Of a stretch of DNA of 12,658 nucleotides, positions 1-6,983 are shown in pieces. A program made the position numbers and the translations under genes. The notes below the pieces were generated by a model. That model was not told where the DNA came from. It worked only from the letters and a program-made list of their open reading frames with translations, and ran no database searches. The stretch's first letter is position 1; each line of letters opens with the position of its first letter. The DNA comes from CAYJAD01 sp964370675 (lineage in GTDB: Bacteria > Desulfobacterota > Desulfovibrionia > Desulfovibrionales > Desulfovibrionaceae). The DNA lies in assembly GCA_964370675.1 (NCBI GenBank), contig CAYJKC010000053.1:1-12658 (forward strand), given 5' to 3'.

Positions 1-25
1 CAGAATAAGTTTAAACGCATATGGC

Positions 26-54
26 TTGACATATGACCATAGTCCTTCTATATG
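26..54 (+). promoter_or_regulatory. Candidate sigma-70 promoter of the EamA permease gene
   Basis: A perfect TTGACA (26-31) is followed after 17 bases by TATATG (49-54, four of six consensus positions). A transcript would start near base 61 and have a leader of about 37 bases before the ATG at 98. The heptamer ATATGGC occurs at 19-25 and again at 50-56, and CATATG occurs at 18-23 and 30-35, so the box is surrounded by repeats that could bind a regulator. Seen by eye only. Confidence 0.5.
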
Positions 55-97
55 GCATGCACACTGTCATAACTTATTATTCAGTATGAGGATATAT

Positions 98-976
98 ATG
101 TTAAAAGGTTTTTTTTATGCCATATTAGCCGCTTGCACTTTTGGGCTTATTCCTCTTTTTAGTGTACCCATGATGCAAAGCGGGCTTGATGTTTCATCTA
201 TTATTTTTTTCCGTTTTGGATTTTCTGCACTTATTATTATGTGCATGGCAAAGGCTAGTGGTCACAGTTTGCGAGTTTGCCCTATGGATTTCGCGCGTTT
301 TATTATCATTGGTTTTAGTTACGGGCTTAGTGCGGTAACATTTTTTTGGGCTTTTAAGTATATGGATACAGGTATTGTTGCTACGGTACAATATTGCTAC
401 CCCATCTTTGTAGTATTAATTATGGTAGCCTTCTTTGCTGAGCGTTTTCGCACCTCGACCCTTGTGGCATCACTATTAATTTGTCTTGGTGTTGCAGTGT
501 TTTCTATGCAAGATACTTCTCAAGTTGAAGTAAATTTCATCGGCATGACTTTAACAATTTTTTCTGCAGTAATGATGGCTTTTTATGTTATTGGCATACA
601 AGTTTTTAAATTTGAAATCAAAAATCCTATGATCATCAGCTTATACATTATGATTACTGGAGCAATACTTGCCGGAATTTCTGCTATGTTTGAGGGTGGC
701 ATTACCATGCCAACTTCTTATTTACAGTGGAAAAATTTACTTTTGTTAACTTGTATTACTGGTGTTATTTCCACTTCTGCCTTAGTGCGCGCGGTGCAAC
801 ATATTGGACCATCGCTTGCTTCTATTCTAGGTGGCATAGAGCCAGTTACTGCCATGCTGGTTGGAATTTGGGTCTTTAATGAAAGTTGCACTTTGTGGAA
901 CGTAGTTGGCGCATTTTGCATTGTTGGTGGAGTAACTCTGGTAGCCGTAAGAGCACATATTAGGGGAAGATCTTAG
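98..976 (+). CDS. EamA-family (DMT superfamily) membrane permease
   Basis: A 292-residue inner-membrane protein predicted to move a small metabolite across the cytoplasmic membrane; the substrate cannot be told from sequence. It has about ten hydrophobic segments arranged as two EamA repeats (roughly residues 1-140 and 145-285). The first repeat ends with the conserved TVQYCYPIFVVL region (about 96-107) and an acidic residue in FFAERF; the second has the matching LGGIEPVTAMLVGIWVFNE (about 244-262). Length is normal for the family. The frame stays open back to a TTG at 26, but that TTG is part of the likely -35 box. The ATG at 98 follows GAGGA (88-92) by five bases and begins MLKGFFYAIL, a natural first membrane helix, so I start there. 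It is the only plus-strand gene in the window and ends at a bidirectional terminator. Family call is firm, function is not. Confidence 0.88.
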   Translation: MLKGFFYAILAACTFGLIPLFSVPMMQSGLDVSSIIFFRFGFSALIIMCMAKASGHSLRVCPMDFARFIIIGFSYGLSAVTFFWAFKYMDTGIVATVQYCYPIFVVLIMVAFFAERFRTSTLVASLLICLGVAVFSMQDTSQVEVNFIGMTLTIFSAVMMAFYVIGIQVFKFEIKNPMIISLYIMITGAILAGISAMFEGGITMPTSYLQWKNLLLLTCITGVISTSALVRAVQHIGPSLASILGGIEPVTAMLVGIWVFNESCTLWNVVGAFCIVGGVTLVAVRAHIRGRS

Positions 977-997
977 TATAATAACGATTTAAAACTA

Positions 998-1041
998 AAC
1001 TGCTCATGATAATATAGAAAATCATCATGAGCAGTTTTTTT
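998..1041. terminator. Bidirectional intrinsic terminator between convergent genes
   Basis: A perfect 13-bp inverted repeat has arms at 998-1010 and 1024-1036 around a 13-base loop. On the plus strand it runs into seven T (1035-1041), a classic intrinsic terminator for the permease gene. On the minus strand it is followed by TTTAGTTTTAAA, a weaker U-rich tail, and it lies just after the cheV stop codon, so it probably serves both transcripts. Confidence 0.88.
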
Positions 1042-1055
1042 AAGATAAAAAATTA

Positions 1056-1994
1056 TTATTTGTGATTTTCAATTAAATCGCGCATTTTATTACTAAGGCT
1101 TTGCAAATCTGGTTTAGCAAATTGAGCATCAGCACCCACGGTATTGCATTTTTTTATCAAGCTATCATTAATGAGTGATGAAAACATGGCTACAGGTAAA
1201 ACACTTAACACTGGATGATCCTTAATTTGCTTACATAGAGTAAGCCCATCAAGAGCTGGCATTTCAATATCTGAAATAACACCTTCAATATAATCGGTAA
1301 TGGGCTTATCATGCACGGCAGCTTCGTCTACCAATCTAGTAAGTAGGTTCCAAGCATCTTGACCATCCACAGCCTGCTGCACAATAAAACGCCCTTCTTT
1401 TTGTAATAAGTCTAACACAAGGCGACGAATACTTGTGGAGTCGTCCACATGTAAAATGCGATATTGACGGTCTTCAGGTTGAACGCTTGATTCTGCGTCC
1501 ATATGCATGGCCATATCTGGGTGCATTTCTGCCACAATGGCTTCAAGGTCCAGTAAGAAAATAACTCTATCATCCATTCGGATAACACCAGTAACAGCAC
1601 TACGACTCATTTTTTGTAATAAAGTACCGGGGGCTTCAACGTCTGTCCAGCTAAGTCGATAAATACGATTTACCCCAGAAACTTGGAAGGCGGTTATTAC
1701 AGTATTAAATTCTGTAACAATAATTTTAGAGTCATCACCCTGAATTGACGGACTATTAAGATATTTTGCCACATCGATAAGCGGCACAATACGACCATTA
1801 CGGTGAGCAAAAGCACCAAGTACAGCTGGGTGGCGCATTTCTGGCATGGTGGTAATTTTTTGTGGTCGGATAATCTCCACTACTTTAGCAACATTAATGC
1901 CGTAGTGACCTCTATACCCTTCTTCTTCGACATAGAACTCCATAATTTCGAGTTCGTTAGTACCGGATTCTAATAAAATATTAGTTTGCGCCAT
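1056..1994 (-). CDS. cheV: Chemotaxis coupling protein CheV (CheW-receiver fusion)
   Basis: A 312-residue cytoplasmic chemotaxis protein that couples receptors to the CheA kinase and can itself be phosphorylated. Residues about 15-160 form a CheW domain (starting ILLESGTNELEIMEFYV, typical of CheV). Residues about 178-308 form a receiver domain with the acidic pair D184/D185, phospho-acceptor D242 in SDIEMP, the hydroxyl residue at S272/S273 and K294 in FAKP. All receiver catalytic residues are present, so it should be phosphorylatable. The ATG at 1994 is preceded by GGGAG at a good distance. It lies 200 bp downstream of glyA on the same strand, with no terminator visible between them, and ends at the terminator at 998-1041. 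A sigma-28-like promoter and a 9-bp inverted repeat lie upstream. No other chemotaxis gene is in the window. Confidence 0.95.
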   Translation of the reverse strand: MAQTNILLESGTNELEIMEFYVEEEGYRGHYGINVAKVVEIIRPQKITTMPEMRHPAVLGAFAHRNGRIVPLIDVAKYLNSPSIQGDDSKIIVTEFNTVITAFQVSGVNRIYRLSWTDVEAPGTLLQKMSRSAVTGVIRMDDRVIFLLDLEAIVAEMHPDMAMHMDAESSVQPEDRQYRILHVDDSTSIRRLVLDLLQKEGRFIVQQAVDGQDAWNLLTRLVDEAAVHDKPITDYIEGVISDIEMPALDGLTLCKQIKDHPVLSVLPVAMFSSLINDSLIKKCNTVGADAQFAKPDLQSLSNKMRDLIENHK

Positions 1995-2008
1995 AAGTTT
2001 CTCCCATG

Positions 2009-2052
2009 GTGCTGTAAGCGTGTGTGGTTATTGCAAATTTTGTTTACAGCAC
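2009..2052 (-). repeat. 9-bp inverted repeat in the cheV leader
   Basis: GTGCTGTAA (2009-2017) and TTACAGCAC (2044-2052) are perfect reverse complements separated by 26 bases. In the cheV mRNA the downstream arm ends only a few bases before the GGGAG Shine-Dalgarno. It could be a long-loop hairpin that affects ribosome access, or an operator half-site pair. There is no U-tract after it, so it is not a terminator. Confidence 0.5.
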
Positions 2053-2091
2053 ATAACCGTAAAAATCAATTACAACAATTTGCTTAAATAC

Positions 2092-2118
2092 TATACGGAT
2101 AAAATGCACACATCTTTA
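2092..2118 (-). promoter_or_regulatory. Candidate sigma-28 (FliA-type) promoter of cheV
   Basis: On the minus strand TAAAGATG (2118-2111) is followed by exactly 11 bases and then TCCGTATA (2099-2092). The flagellar sigma-28 consensus is TAAAGTTT-N11-GCCGATAA. The upstream box matches six of eight and the downstream box about four of eight, including the CCG core. The gene it precedes is a chemotaxis gene, which adds plausibility. No good TTGACA/TATAAT pair was seen in the same gap. Confidence 0.33.
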
Positions 2119-2194
2119 GGGTAATGCCAACTCTCTTGTAACTTTTTTCATGCTACTAAGATTATTTACGACGCACAAGTTAATTTTTAATCAT

Positions 2195-3433
2195 TTATTT
2201 AGAAAATAATGGAAATTCACGTGCAAACTTTTCTACTTCCTTACCCAGATTGGCAAGGGCAGAGGTATTTTCTATTTGACTTAAAGCTTGCACAATCCAT
2301 TCAGCTATTTTTTGCATATGCTCTTCTTTCATGCCGCGTGTGGTGAGTGCTGCTGTGCCTAAGCGCACACCACTGGTGACAAATGGAGAGCGAGTTTCAA
2401 ATGGCACAGTGTTTTTATTAACAGTAATACCTGCTAAATCAAGTGCATACTCAGCATCCTTGCCAGTTATATCTTTCTTAGTTAAGTCCATTAGCAGTAA
2501 GTGGTTATCTGTTCCACCAGAAACCAAATCAAAACCTGCATCCATGAGGCTTTTGGCTAATACCTTAGCATTTTTCAAAACTTGCTCTTGATATGCCACA
2601 AATGAAGGCTGCATGGCCTCACCAAATGATACAGCCTTAGCTGCAATAACATGCATGAGTGGACCACCTTGAATACCAGGAAAAATTTGGCTATTAAGCT
2701 TTTTTGCCATATCTTCAACAGATAATATCATGCCTCCACGTGGACCACGGAGGGTTTTGTGAGTAGTGGTAGTTACAATATGTGCGTGAGGAATGGGTGA
2801 ATCATGCACCTTGGCAGCCACAAGACCAGCAATGTGTGCCATATCAACAATTAACTTTGCCCCAACTTCATCTGCAATGGCTCTAAAGCGCGCAAAATCA
2901 ATACTACGTGCATATGCAGAACCACCTGCAATAATAATGGCAGGTTTATGGTCTTTAGCTTGCTTTTCTACATAATCGTAGTCAATACAGCCTGTGTCAC
3001 GATCAACACCATAAGAAACAATATTAAATAAACGCCCAGAAAAGTTTGCTAAACTACCATGGGTTAAGTGTCCACCATGCGATAAATCCATGCCAAGAAT
3101 GGTTGCGCCATGATCTACACATGCAAAATACGCTGCCATATTGGCTTGAGAACCAGAATGTGGCTGAACATTAACATATTCACAGCCAAAAATGTTTTTA
3201 GCTCGATCTATGGCTAAGGTTTCTGCCATATCTACATATTCACAGCCACCATAATATCTTTTACCTGGATAACCTTCGGCATATTTATGTGTAAGAACAG
3301 ACCCTTGAGCCTCGCGCACAGCAGGTGAAACAAAATTTTCTGAAGCAATTAACTCAAGCTTGCTAAGTTCACGCTCATGCTCAAGGTTTATAATTTTAGC
3401 TATTTCCGGATCATATTTTAAAATTTCTTGCAT
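2195..3433 (-). CDS. glyA: Serine hydroxymethyltransferase
   Basis: A 412-residue PLP enzyme that interconverts serine and glycine while charging tetrahydrofolate with a one-carbon unit; a cytosolic homodimer or tetramer in the family. The PLP-binding lysine is K226 in TTTTHKTLRGPRGG. The cofactor-contacting D197 and H200 lie in VDMAHIAG, and the substrate carboxylate arginine is probably R357 in SGVRLGT. The N-terminal LELIASENFVS signature (about 26-36) is intact. Length is normal for bacterial GlyA. The ATG at 3433 has only a weak GAGAA upstream, but it gives the family's usual N-terminus. It follows fabF by 83 bp with no terminator, so it is probably co-transcribed with the fab genes, as I recall for Desulfovibrio. 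In that recalled order riboflavin and deaminase genes come after glyA; here cheV follows. Confidence 0.97.
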   Translation of the reverse strand: MQEILKYDPEIAKIINLEHERELSKLELIASENFVSPAVREAQGSVLTHKYAEGYPGKRYYGGCEYVDMAETLAIDRAKNIFGCEYVNVQPHSGSQANMAAYFACVDHGATILGMDLSHGGHLTHGSLANFSGRLFNIVSYGVDRDTGCIDYDYVEKQAKDHKPAIIIAGGSAYARSIDFARFRAIADEVGAKLIVDMAHIAGLVAAKVHDSPIPHAHIVTTTTHKTLRGPRGGMILSVEDMAKKLNSQIFPGIQGGPLMHVIAAKAVSFGEAMQPSFVAYQEQVLKNAKVLAKSLMDAGFDLVSGGTDNHLLLMDLTKKDITGKDAEYALDLAGITVNKNTVPFETRSPFVTSGVRLGTAALTTRGMKEEHMQKIAEWIVQALSQIENTSALANLGKEVEKFAREFPLFSK

Positions 3434-3516
3434 GAGTTTTCTCGTTTTAATTTTGCTAGTCTATAACTAATTTTCGGCTCATATCAGCATCATGCCCAAG
3501 GCAAAATAAACCAAAA

Positions 3517-4761
3517 TTAACCTTCCCAACGTTTAAATATTAAACTGGCATTAGTTCCACCAAAACCAAATGAATTACACATAGCATAAGAGCATTGTAC
3601 TTGTTCTGAGCCATTGGTCATGTAATTTAAGTCGCAATTGGGGTCTTTGTTTTCAAGGTTAATGGTACCGGGTATCATGCCATCATGTAAAGCCAATACA
3701 GTGAATACACTCTCAATACCCCCAGCAGCACCTAGTAAATGTCCTGTCATGGATTTGGTAGCTGAAATACGGATATTTTTGGCATGCTCACCAAACACAA
3801 GTTTGATAGCCTTTGTTTCACATGCATCATTTAAATTAGTTGAGGTAGCATGAGCATTAATATGTTCTATGGCAGACGGTTCAAGGCCTGCATCATTTAA
3901 TGCATTTTTCATGGCTTTTGCCATACCTTCACCACTTTCATGTGGGGCAGTCATGTGGTAGGCATCACAAGAAGTGCCATAACCCACTATTTCTGCATAA
4001 ATTTTAGCCTTGCGTGCCAGTGCTTGATCTAAAGTTTCAAGTAAAAGCTGACCACTACCCTCACCGGCTACAAAACCATCTCTTTCAGCATCAAAAGGAC
4101 GCGAAGCTTTTTCAGGCTCATCATTGCGAGTGGAAAGTGCCTTTAAAGCGGTAAAGCCCGATATGCCAAGTGGTGTGATTGTTGCCTCTACTCCACCAGT
4201 AATCATGGTATTGCCACGACCGAGCAGCATCTCACTCCAAGCACTTCCAATGGCATGTAAGGCAGATGCACAAGCCGAAGTTGCCACAAAGTTATTACCT
4301 TTAGCTCCTGTAAATATAGCAATTTGACCAGGGGCCATATTTGCTATGAGCATGGGTATCATAAATGGCGAAATTTTATTGGGACCTGCTGTGATAAGCT
4401 TATTATGAAATTCTTCAAGGGTATGTAGCCCACCAAGACCCACTCCAAGCACAACACCAGTATCATCGGCATTATTTTCATCAATGGTAAAATCAGCATG
4501 ATCAAGAAGCATCTTAGCACCAGCTACAGCAAACTGAGTAAAGCGATCCATACGCTTTGCTTGCTTGTATGGTATATAGTCTTCTGGAACAAAATTTTTA
4601 ATTTCTCCAGCTATACGTGCAGCATACTCTGATGCATCAAAAAGTGTAATTGGTGCAATACCAGACTTACCGGCAAGTAAATTTTTCCAAGTGCTTTGTA
4701 GGTCATTGCCTATAGATGTTATGGCAGATAGACCAGTAACAACAACACGCCTGCGGCTCAT
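3517..4761 (-). CDS. fabF: 3-oxoacyl-ACP synthase II (KAS II)
   Basis: A 414-residue condensing enzyme that extends acyl-ACP with malonyl-ACP in type II fatty acid synthesis in the cytoplasm. The Cys-His-His triad is complete: C164 in TSACASALHA, H304 in INAHATST and H341 in KSMTGHLLGAAGG, with K336 beside it. The glycine-rich C-terminus NSFGFGGTNASLIF (about 396-409) is typical. Length matches FabF. The ATG at 4761 is preceded five bases upstream by AAGGAGG (4767-4773), one of the strongest ribosome sites in the window. It lies 85 bp after acpP, separated by a GC-rich hairpin, and 83 bp before glyA. FabB is the alternative name for this fold, but genomic position beside acpP favours FabF. 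Confidence 0.97.
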   Translation of the reverse strand: MSRRRVVVTGLSAITSIGNDLQSTWKNLLAGKSGIAPITLFDASEYAARIAGEIKNFVPEDYIPYKQAKRMDRFTQFAVAGAKMLLDHADFTIDENNADDTGVVLGVGLGGLHTLEEFHNKLITAGPNKISPFMIPMLIANMAPGQIAIFTGAKGNNFVATSACASALHAIGSAWSEMLLGRGNTMITGGVEATITPLGISGFTALKALSTRNDEPEKASRPFDAERDGFVAGEGSGQLLLETLDQALARKAKIYAEIVGYGTSCDAYHMTAPHESGEGMAKAMKNALNDAGLEPSAIEHINAHATSTNLNDACETKAIKLVFGEHAKNIRISATKSMTGHLLGAAGGIESVFTVLALHDGMIPGTINLENKDPNCDLNYMTNGSEQVQCSYAMCNSFGFGGTNASLIFKRWEG

Positions 4762-4818
4762 GCAAGCCTCCTTGAAGCATAAAATTTAAAATTTTTAAAA
4801 TCTTGTGAACTTTATAAG

Positions 4819-4844
4819 TTTTGCCGGGGCTAACCCCGGCAAAA
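4819..4844 (-). repeat. GC-rich stem-loop between acpP and fabF
   Basis: TTTTGCCGGGG (4819-4829) and CCCCGGCAAAA (4834-4844) form a perfect 11-bp stem with a four-base loop, beginning a few bases after the acpP stop codon. The seven central pairs are all G-C in an otherwise AT-rich region. In the direction of transcription the stem is followed by CTTATAAAG and not by a T-run; the Ts sit on the upstream arm. That makes it a poor intrinsic terminator and a good candidate for a 3'-end stabiliser of acpP mRNA or a partial attenuator of fabF. Confidence 0.7.
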
Positions 4845-4846
4845 AA

Positions 4847-5080
4847 TTACATTTTTGATTCAATATAGCTGATGGCATCTTGTACTTTAAGTAAGCCTTG
4901 AGCATCATCATCTGCAATTTCAATATCAAATTCTTCTTCCATAGCCATGATAAGCTCAGTTAGATCAAGAGAATCTGCACCGAGATCTTCAACAAATGAA
5001 GCACCAGGTTTTACTTCTTCAGCAGAAACACCAAGCTGTTCTACAATGATATTAGTTACTTTTTGAGATACGTCAGACAT
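4847..5080 (-). CDS. acpP: Acyl carrier protein
   Basis: A 77-residue acidic helical protein that carries growing acyl chains on a phosphopantetheine arm attached to S37 in the GADSLDL motif; partner of FabH, FabG, FabF and PlsX encoded alongside. Length and acidic composition (EDLGADSLDLTELIMAMEEE) are typical. The frame is open four codons further to a TTG at 5092, but that extension covers the GGAGG Shine-Dalgarno. The ATG at 5080 lies five bases after GGAGG and gives the usual MSDVSQKV start, so I place the start there. It follows fabG by 68 bp, which contains a candidate own promoter, and is followed by a strong hairpin. Both fit the high level at which ACP is usually made. Confidence 0.97.
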   Translation of the reverse strand: MSDVSQKVTNIIVEQLGVSAEEVKPGASFVEDLGADSLDLTELIMAMEEEFDIEIADDDAQGLLKVQDAISYIESKM

Positions 5081-5105
5081 AAAAGCCTCCAAATTTTTAG
5101 TTTTT

Positions 5106-5135
5106 TATATAATTAGCCCTTGCAACTTTTTGCAA
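5106..5135 (-). promoter_or_regulatory. Candidate promoter of acpP
   Basis: On the minus strand TTGCAA (5135-5130) is followed after 18 bases by TATATA (5111-5106). A second TTGCAA copy sits at 5125-5120, four bases from the first. A start near 5099 would give a leader of roughly 20 bases before the acpP ATG. Both boxes match four of six consensus positions, so this is suggestive only. Confidence 0.35.
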
Positions 5136-5148
5136 TGACATAATGTTA

Positions 5149-5892
5149 TTAACAATACATACCACCGTTAACGGCAATAATTTGTCCTGTAATGTATGTG
5201 GCTTTAGGTGATGTTAAAAATACTACCGCGTTGGCCACATCTTCTACACTACCCATACGCTTTAACGGAATATTATCCTCATAGTTTTTACGCACTTCTT
5301 CGGGTAATGAGGCAGTCATATCTGTTTCAATAAAGCCTGGTGCAACTGTATTAACCGTAATATTGCGTCCAGCAAGCTCCTTTGCTGCAGACATGGTCAT
5401 GCCATGCATACCTGCTTTGGAGGCAGCGTAATTTACTTGTCCCGTATTACCAAATTGACCTACAACAGAAGAGATATTTACTATACTTCCAGAGCGTTGT
5501 TTACTCATAATTTTTGCAGCTTCGCGCAAACACACAAAAGAACCACGCAAGTTAATATTAATTACATTATCAAAGTCTGAATCTTTCATGCGCATAATAA
5601 AGCCATCTTTTGTGACACCTGCATTATTAACTAGAGTACAAAGCTCCACTTGATCCTTAACATGTGTTGCAAAAAATTCTGCTACTGCATCACTGTCACC
5701 CACATTAAGACAAAAAGCTTTAGCCTTGCCACCGCTTGCGCAAATTTCTTCCGCTACAGCATTGGCTTCATCTGGCTTTGAAACATAGGTTAAAAAAACT
5801 TGCAAACCCTCTAAGGCTAAGGCTTTTGCAATAGCTTTACCTATACCTCTGGAGCCTCCGGTGACAAGGGCAGTTTTTACTAAATCTTGCAT
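5149..5892 (-). CDS. fabG: 3-oxoacyl-ACP reductase
   Basis: A 247-residue short-chain dehydrogenase that reduces 3-oxoacyl-ACP with NADPH, the first reduction in the fatty acid elongation cycle. The Rossmann glycine motif is TGGSRGIGKA (11-20), the structural NNAG motif is at 89-92, and the catalytic residues are S142, Y155 and K159 in YAASKAG. The C-terminal APGFIETDMT (184-193) and TGQIIAVNGGMY segments are characteristic of FabG rather than other SDR enzymes. The ATG at 5892 follows GAGGA at a suitable distance. It sits 82 bp after fabH, with a candidate internal promoter in the gap, and 68 bp before acpP. Confidence 0.97.
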   Translation of the reverse strand: MQDLVKTALVTGGSRGIGKAIAKALALEGLQVFLTYVSKPDEANAVAEEICASGGKAKAFCLNVGDSDAVAEFFATHVKDQVELCTLVNNAGVTKDGFIMRMKDSDFDNVININLRGSFVCLREAAKIMSKQRSGSIVNISSVVGQFGNTGQVNYAASKAGMHGMTMSAAKELAGRNITVNTVAPGFIETDMTASLPEEVRKNYEDNIPLKRMGSVEDVANAVVFLTSPKATYITGQIIAVNGGMYC

Positions 5893-5920
5893 ACATCATC
5901 CTCATCTAACTTAAAATAGA

Positions 5921-5949
5921 TTTTTATCTTAATGTCACTGAAATTTCAA
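5921..5949 (-). promoter_or_regulatory. Candidate internal promoter ahead of fabG
   Basis: On the minus strand TTGAAA (5949-5944, five of six) is followed after 17 bases by TAAAAA (5926-5921, four of six). A start near 5914 would leave a short leader containing the fabG Shine-Dalgarno. The -35 box overlaps a perfect 10-bp palindrome TGAAATTTCA (5939-5948), which could be an operator. Confidence 0.35.
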
Positions 5950-5953
5950 TGCT

Positions 5954-5976
5954 AAAAAAACACAAAAAAAGGTGTT
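5954..5976 (-). terminator. Weak attenuator-like hairpin after fabH
   Basis: Overlapping the fabH stop codon, the minus strand reads AACAC (5976-5972), eight loop bases and GTGTT (5963-5959), followed by five more T. The stem is only 5 bp and AT-rich, so termination would be partial at best. Together with the promoter candidate just downstream, it could separate fabG-acpP expression from the upstream genes. Confidence 0.25.
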
Positions 5977-6964
5977 ATACAAACTCTAAAAGCCCAGCTC
6001 CCCACGTAAATCCAGCCCCTACCGCACTTACCAAAACTAGATTATGCGGCATAATTTTTTGTGATTGCAGGGCTTCACCAATGGCAATGGGTACAGAAGC
6101 AGAAGATGTATTGCCATATTTTTGCACATTGGTAAAAACCTTGTTGTCACTTATATTTAAGCGGCTACCTACAGATTCGATAATGCGCAAATTGGCCTGA
6201 TGCGGTATAAATAAATCAATATCTTCTATGTTTTTAGCCGAGCTGCTTAATACTTCATTGCACACAGCAGTCATATTGCGTACAGCGTGTTTAAACACTT
6301 CTCTGCCTTGCATATGTAAAAAAATTTCATCACCTATGGGTTCATTAAGGGTGTAGGCCTTATGAGTACCACCGCCAATGGTAATTAAATCTTGTAAACT
6401 ACCGTCACTATGGCATATTACATTTAAAATTTTAGCTATAGCAGTACTTTCTGCACCACTAATAACCATGGCTCCAGCTCCATCACCAAAAAGCACGCAA
6501 GAACTTCTATCTTGCCAATTTACTCTACGCGTTAGAGCTTCTGCACAAATGAGTAAAATATTTGCCGAGGGTGTGCTTGCTAAAAATCCTTGCACCATGG
6601 AAAGACCATATAAAAAACCAGTACAGGCTGCATTAAAATCAAAAGCCATGGCCTTATTACAGCCAAGTTTATGCGCTATTATCCCAGCAGTTGCAGGGCA
6701 AACATATTCAGAAGTGGTAGTAGCAACAATTACATGACTTATATCTTCAGCCCTAAGCTTTGCTTGAGCTAAAGCCTCGTTGGCGGCAAAAAATCCCATA
6801 TCAGAAAGTTGCTCATCGTCACTTAAGATATGCCTTTGTTTAATTCCAGTGCGAGTGCTTATCCACTCGTCAGTGGTATCCACTATGCGACTAAGCTCTT
6901 CATTGGTTAAAATGCGTTTGGGCGCATAAATACCGATACCATTTATATAGCAATTACTTTTCAT
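5975..6964 (-). CDS. fabH: 3-oxoacyl-ACP synthase III (KAS III)
   Basis: A 329-residue condensing enzyme that starts fatty acid synthesis by joining an acyl-CoA primer (acetyl-CoA in the standard case) to malonyl-ACP. The Cys-His-Asn triad is complete: C114 in NAACTGF, H255 in IPHQAN and N285 in YGNTSSAS. The DEWISTRTGIKQR segment near residues 32-44, involved in CoA binding in the family, is intact. Length is normal. The ATG at 6964 lacks a clear Shine-Dalgarno; it is only 19 bp after the plsX stop and no other in-frame start fits, so translation may depend on coupling to plsX. Primer preference (straight or branched) cannot be read from the sequence. Confidence 0.97.
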   Translation of the reverse strand: MKSNCYINGIGIYAPKRILTNEELSRIVDTTDEWISTRTGIKQRHILSDDEQLSDMGFFAANEALAQAKLRAEDISHVIVATTTSEYVCPATAGIIAHKLGCNKAMAFDFNAACTGFLYGLSMVQGFLASTPSANILLICAEALTRRVNWQDRSSCVLFGDGAGAMVISGAESTAIAKILNVICHSDGSLQDLITIGGGTHKAYTLNEPIGDEIFLHMQGREVFKHAVRNMTAVCNEVLSSSAKNIEDIDLFIPHQANLRIIESVGSRLNISDNKVFTNVQKYGNTSSASVPIAIGEALQSQKIMPHNLVLVSAVGAGFTWGAGLLEFV

Positions 6965-6983
6965 GACTTCGTGTTCACAGGAC

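Noticed and set aside
26..97. N-terminal extension of the permease from a TTG at 26
   Set aside because: The TTG lies inside a consensus -35 box, the extra 24 residues are hydrophilic and unlike EamA proteins, and the ATG at 98 has GAGGA five bases upstream.
5081..5092. Four-codon longer acpP start at a TTG
   Set aside because: It would overlap the GGAGG ribosome site that serves the ATG at 5080, and MSDVSQ is the normal ACP start.
5951..5970. Two A7 tracts as a phase-variation switch
   Set aside because: They lie after the fabH stop codon and outside any coding frame or promoter spacer, and seven bases is short for slippage-based switching.
6378..6737. 119-codon plus-strand open frame antisense to fabH
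   Set aside because: It lies wholly within a gene with complete KAS III active-site motifs and has no family features of its own; it is a reading-frame shadow.
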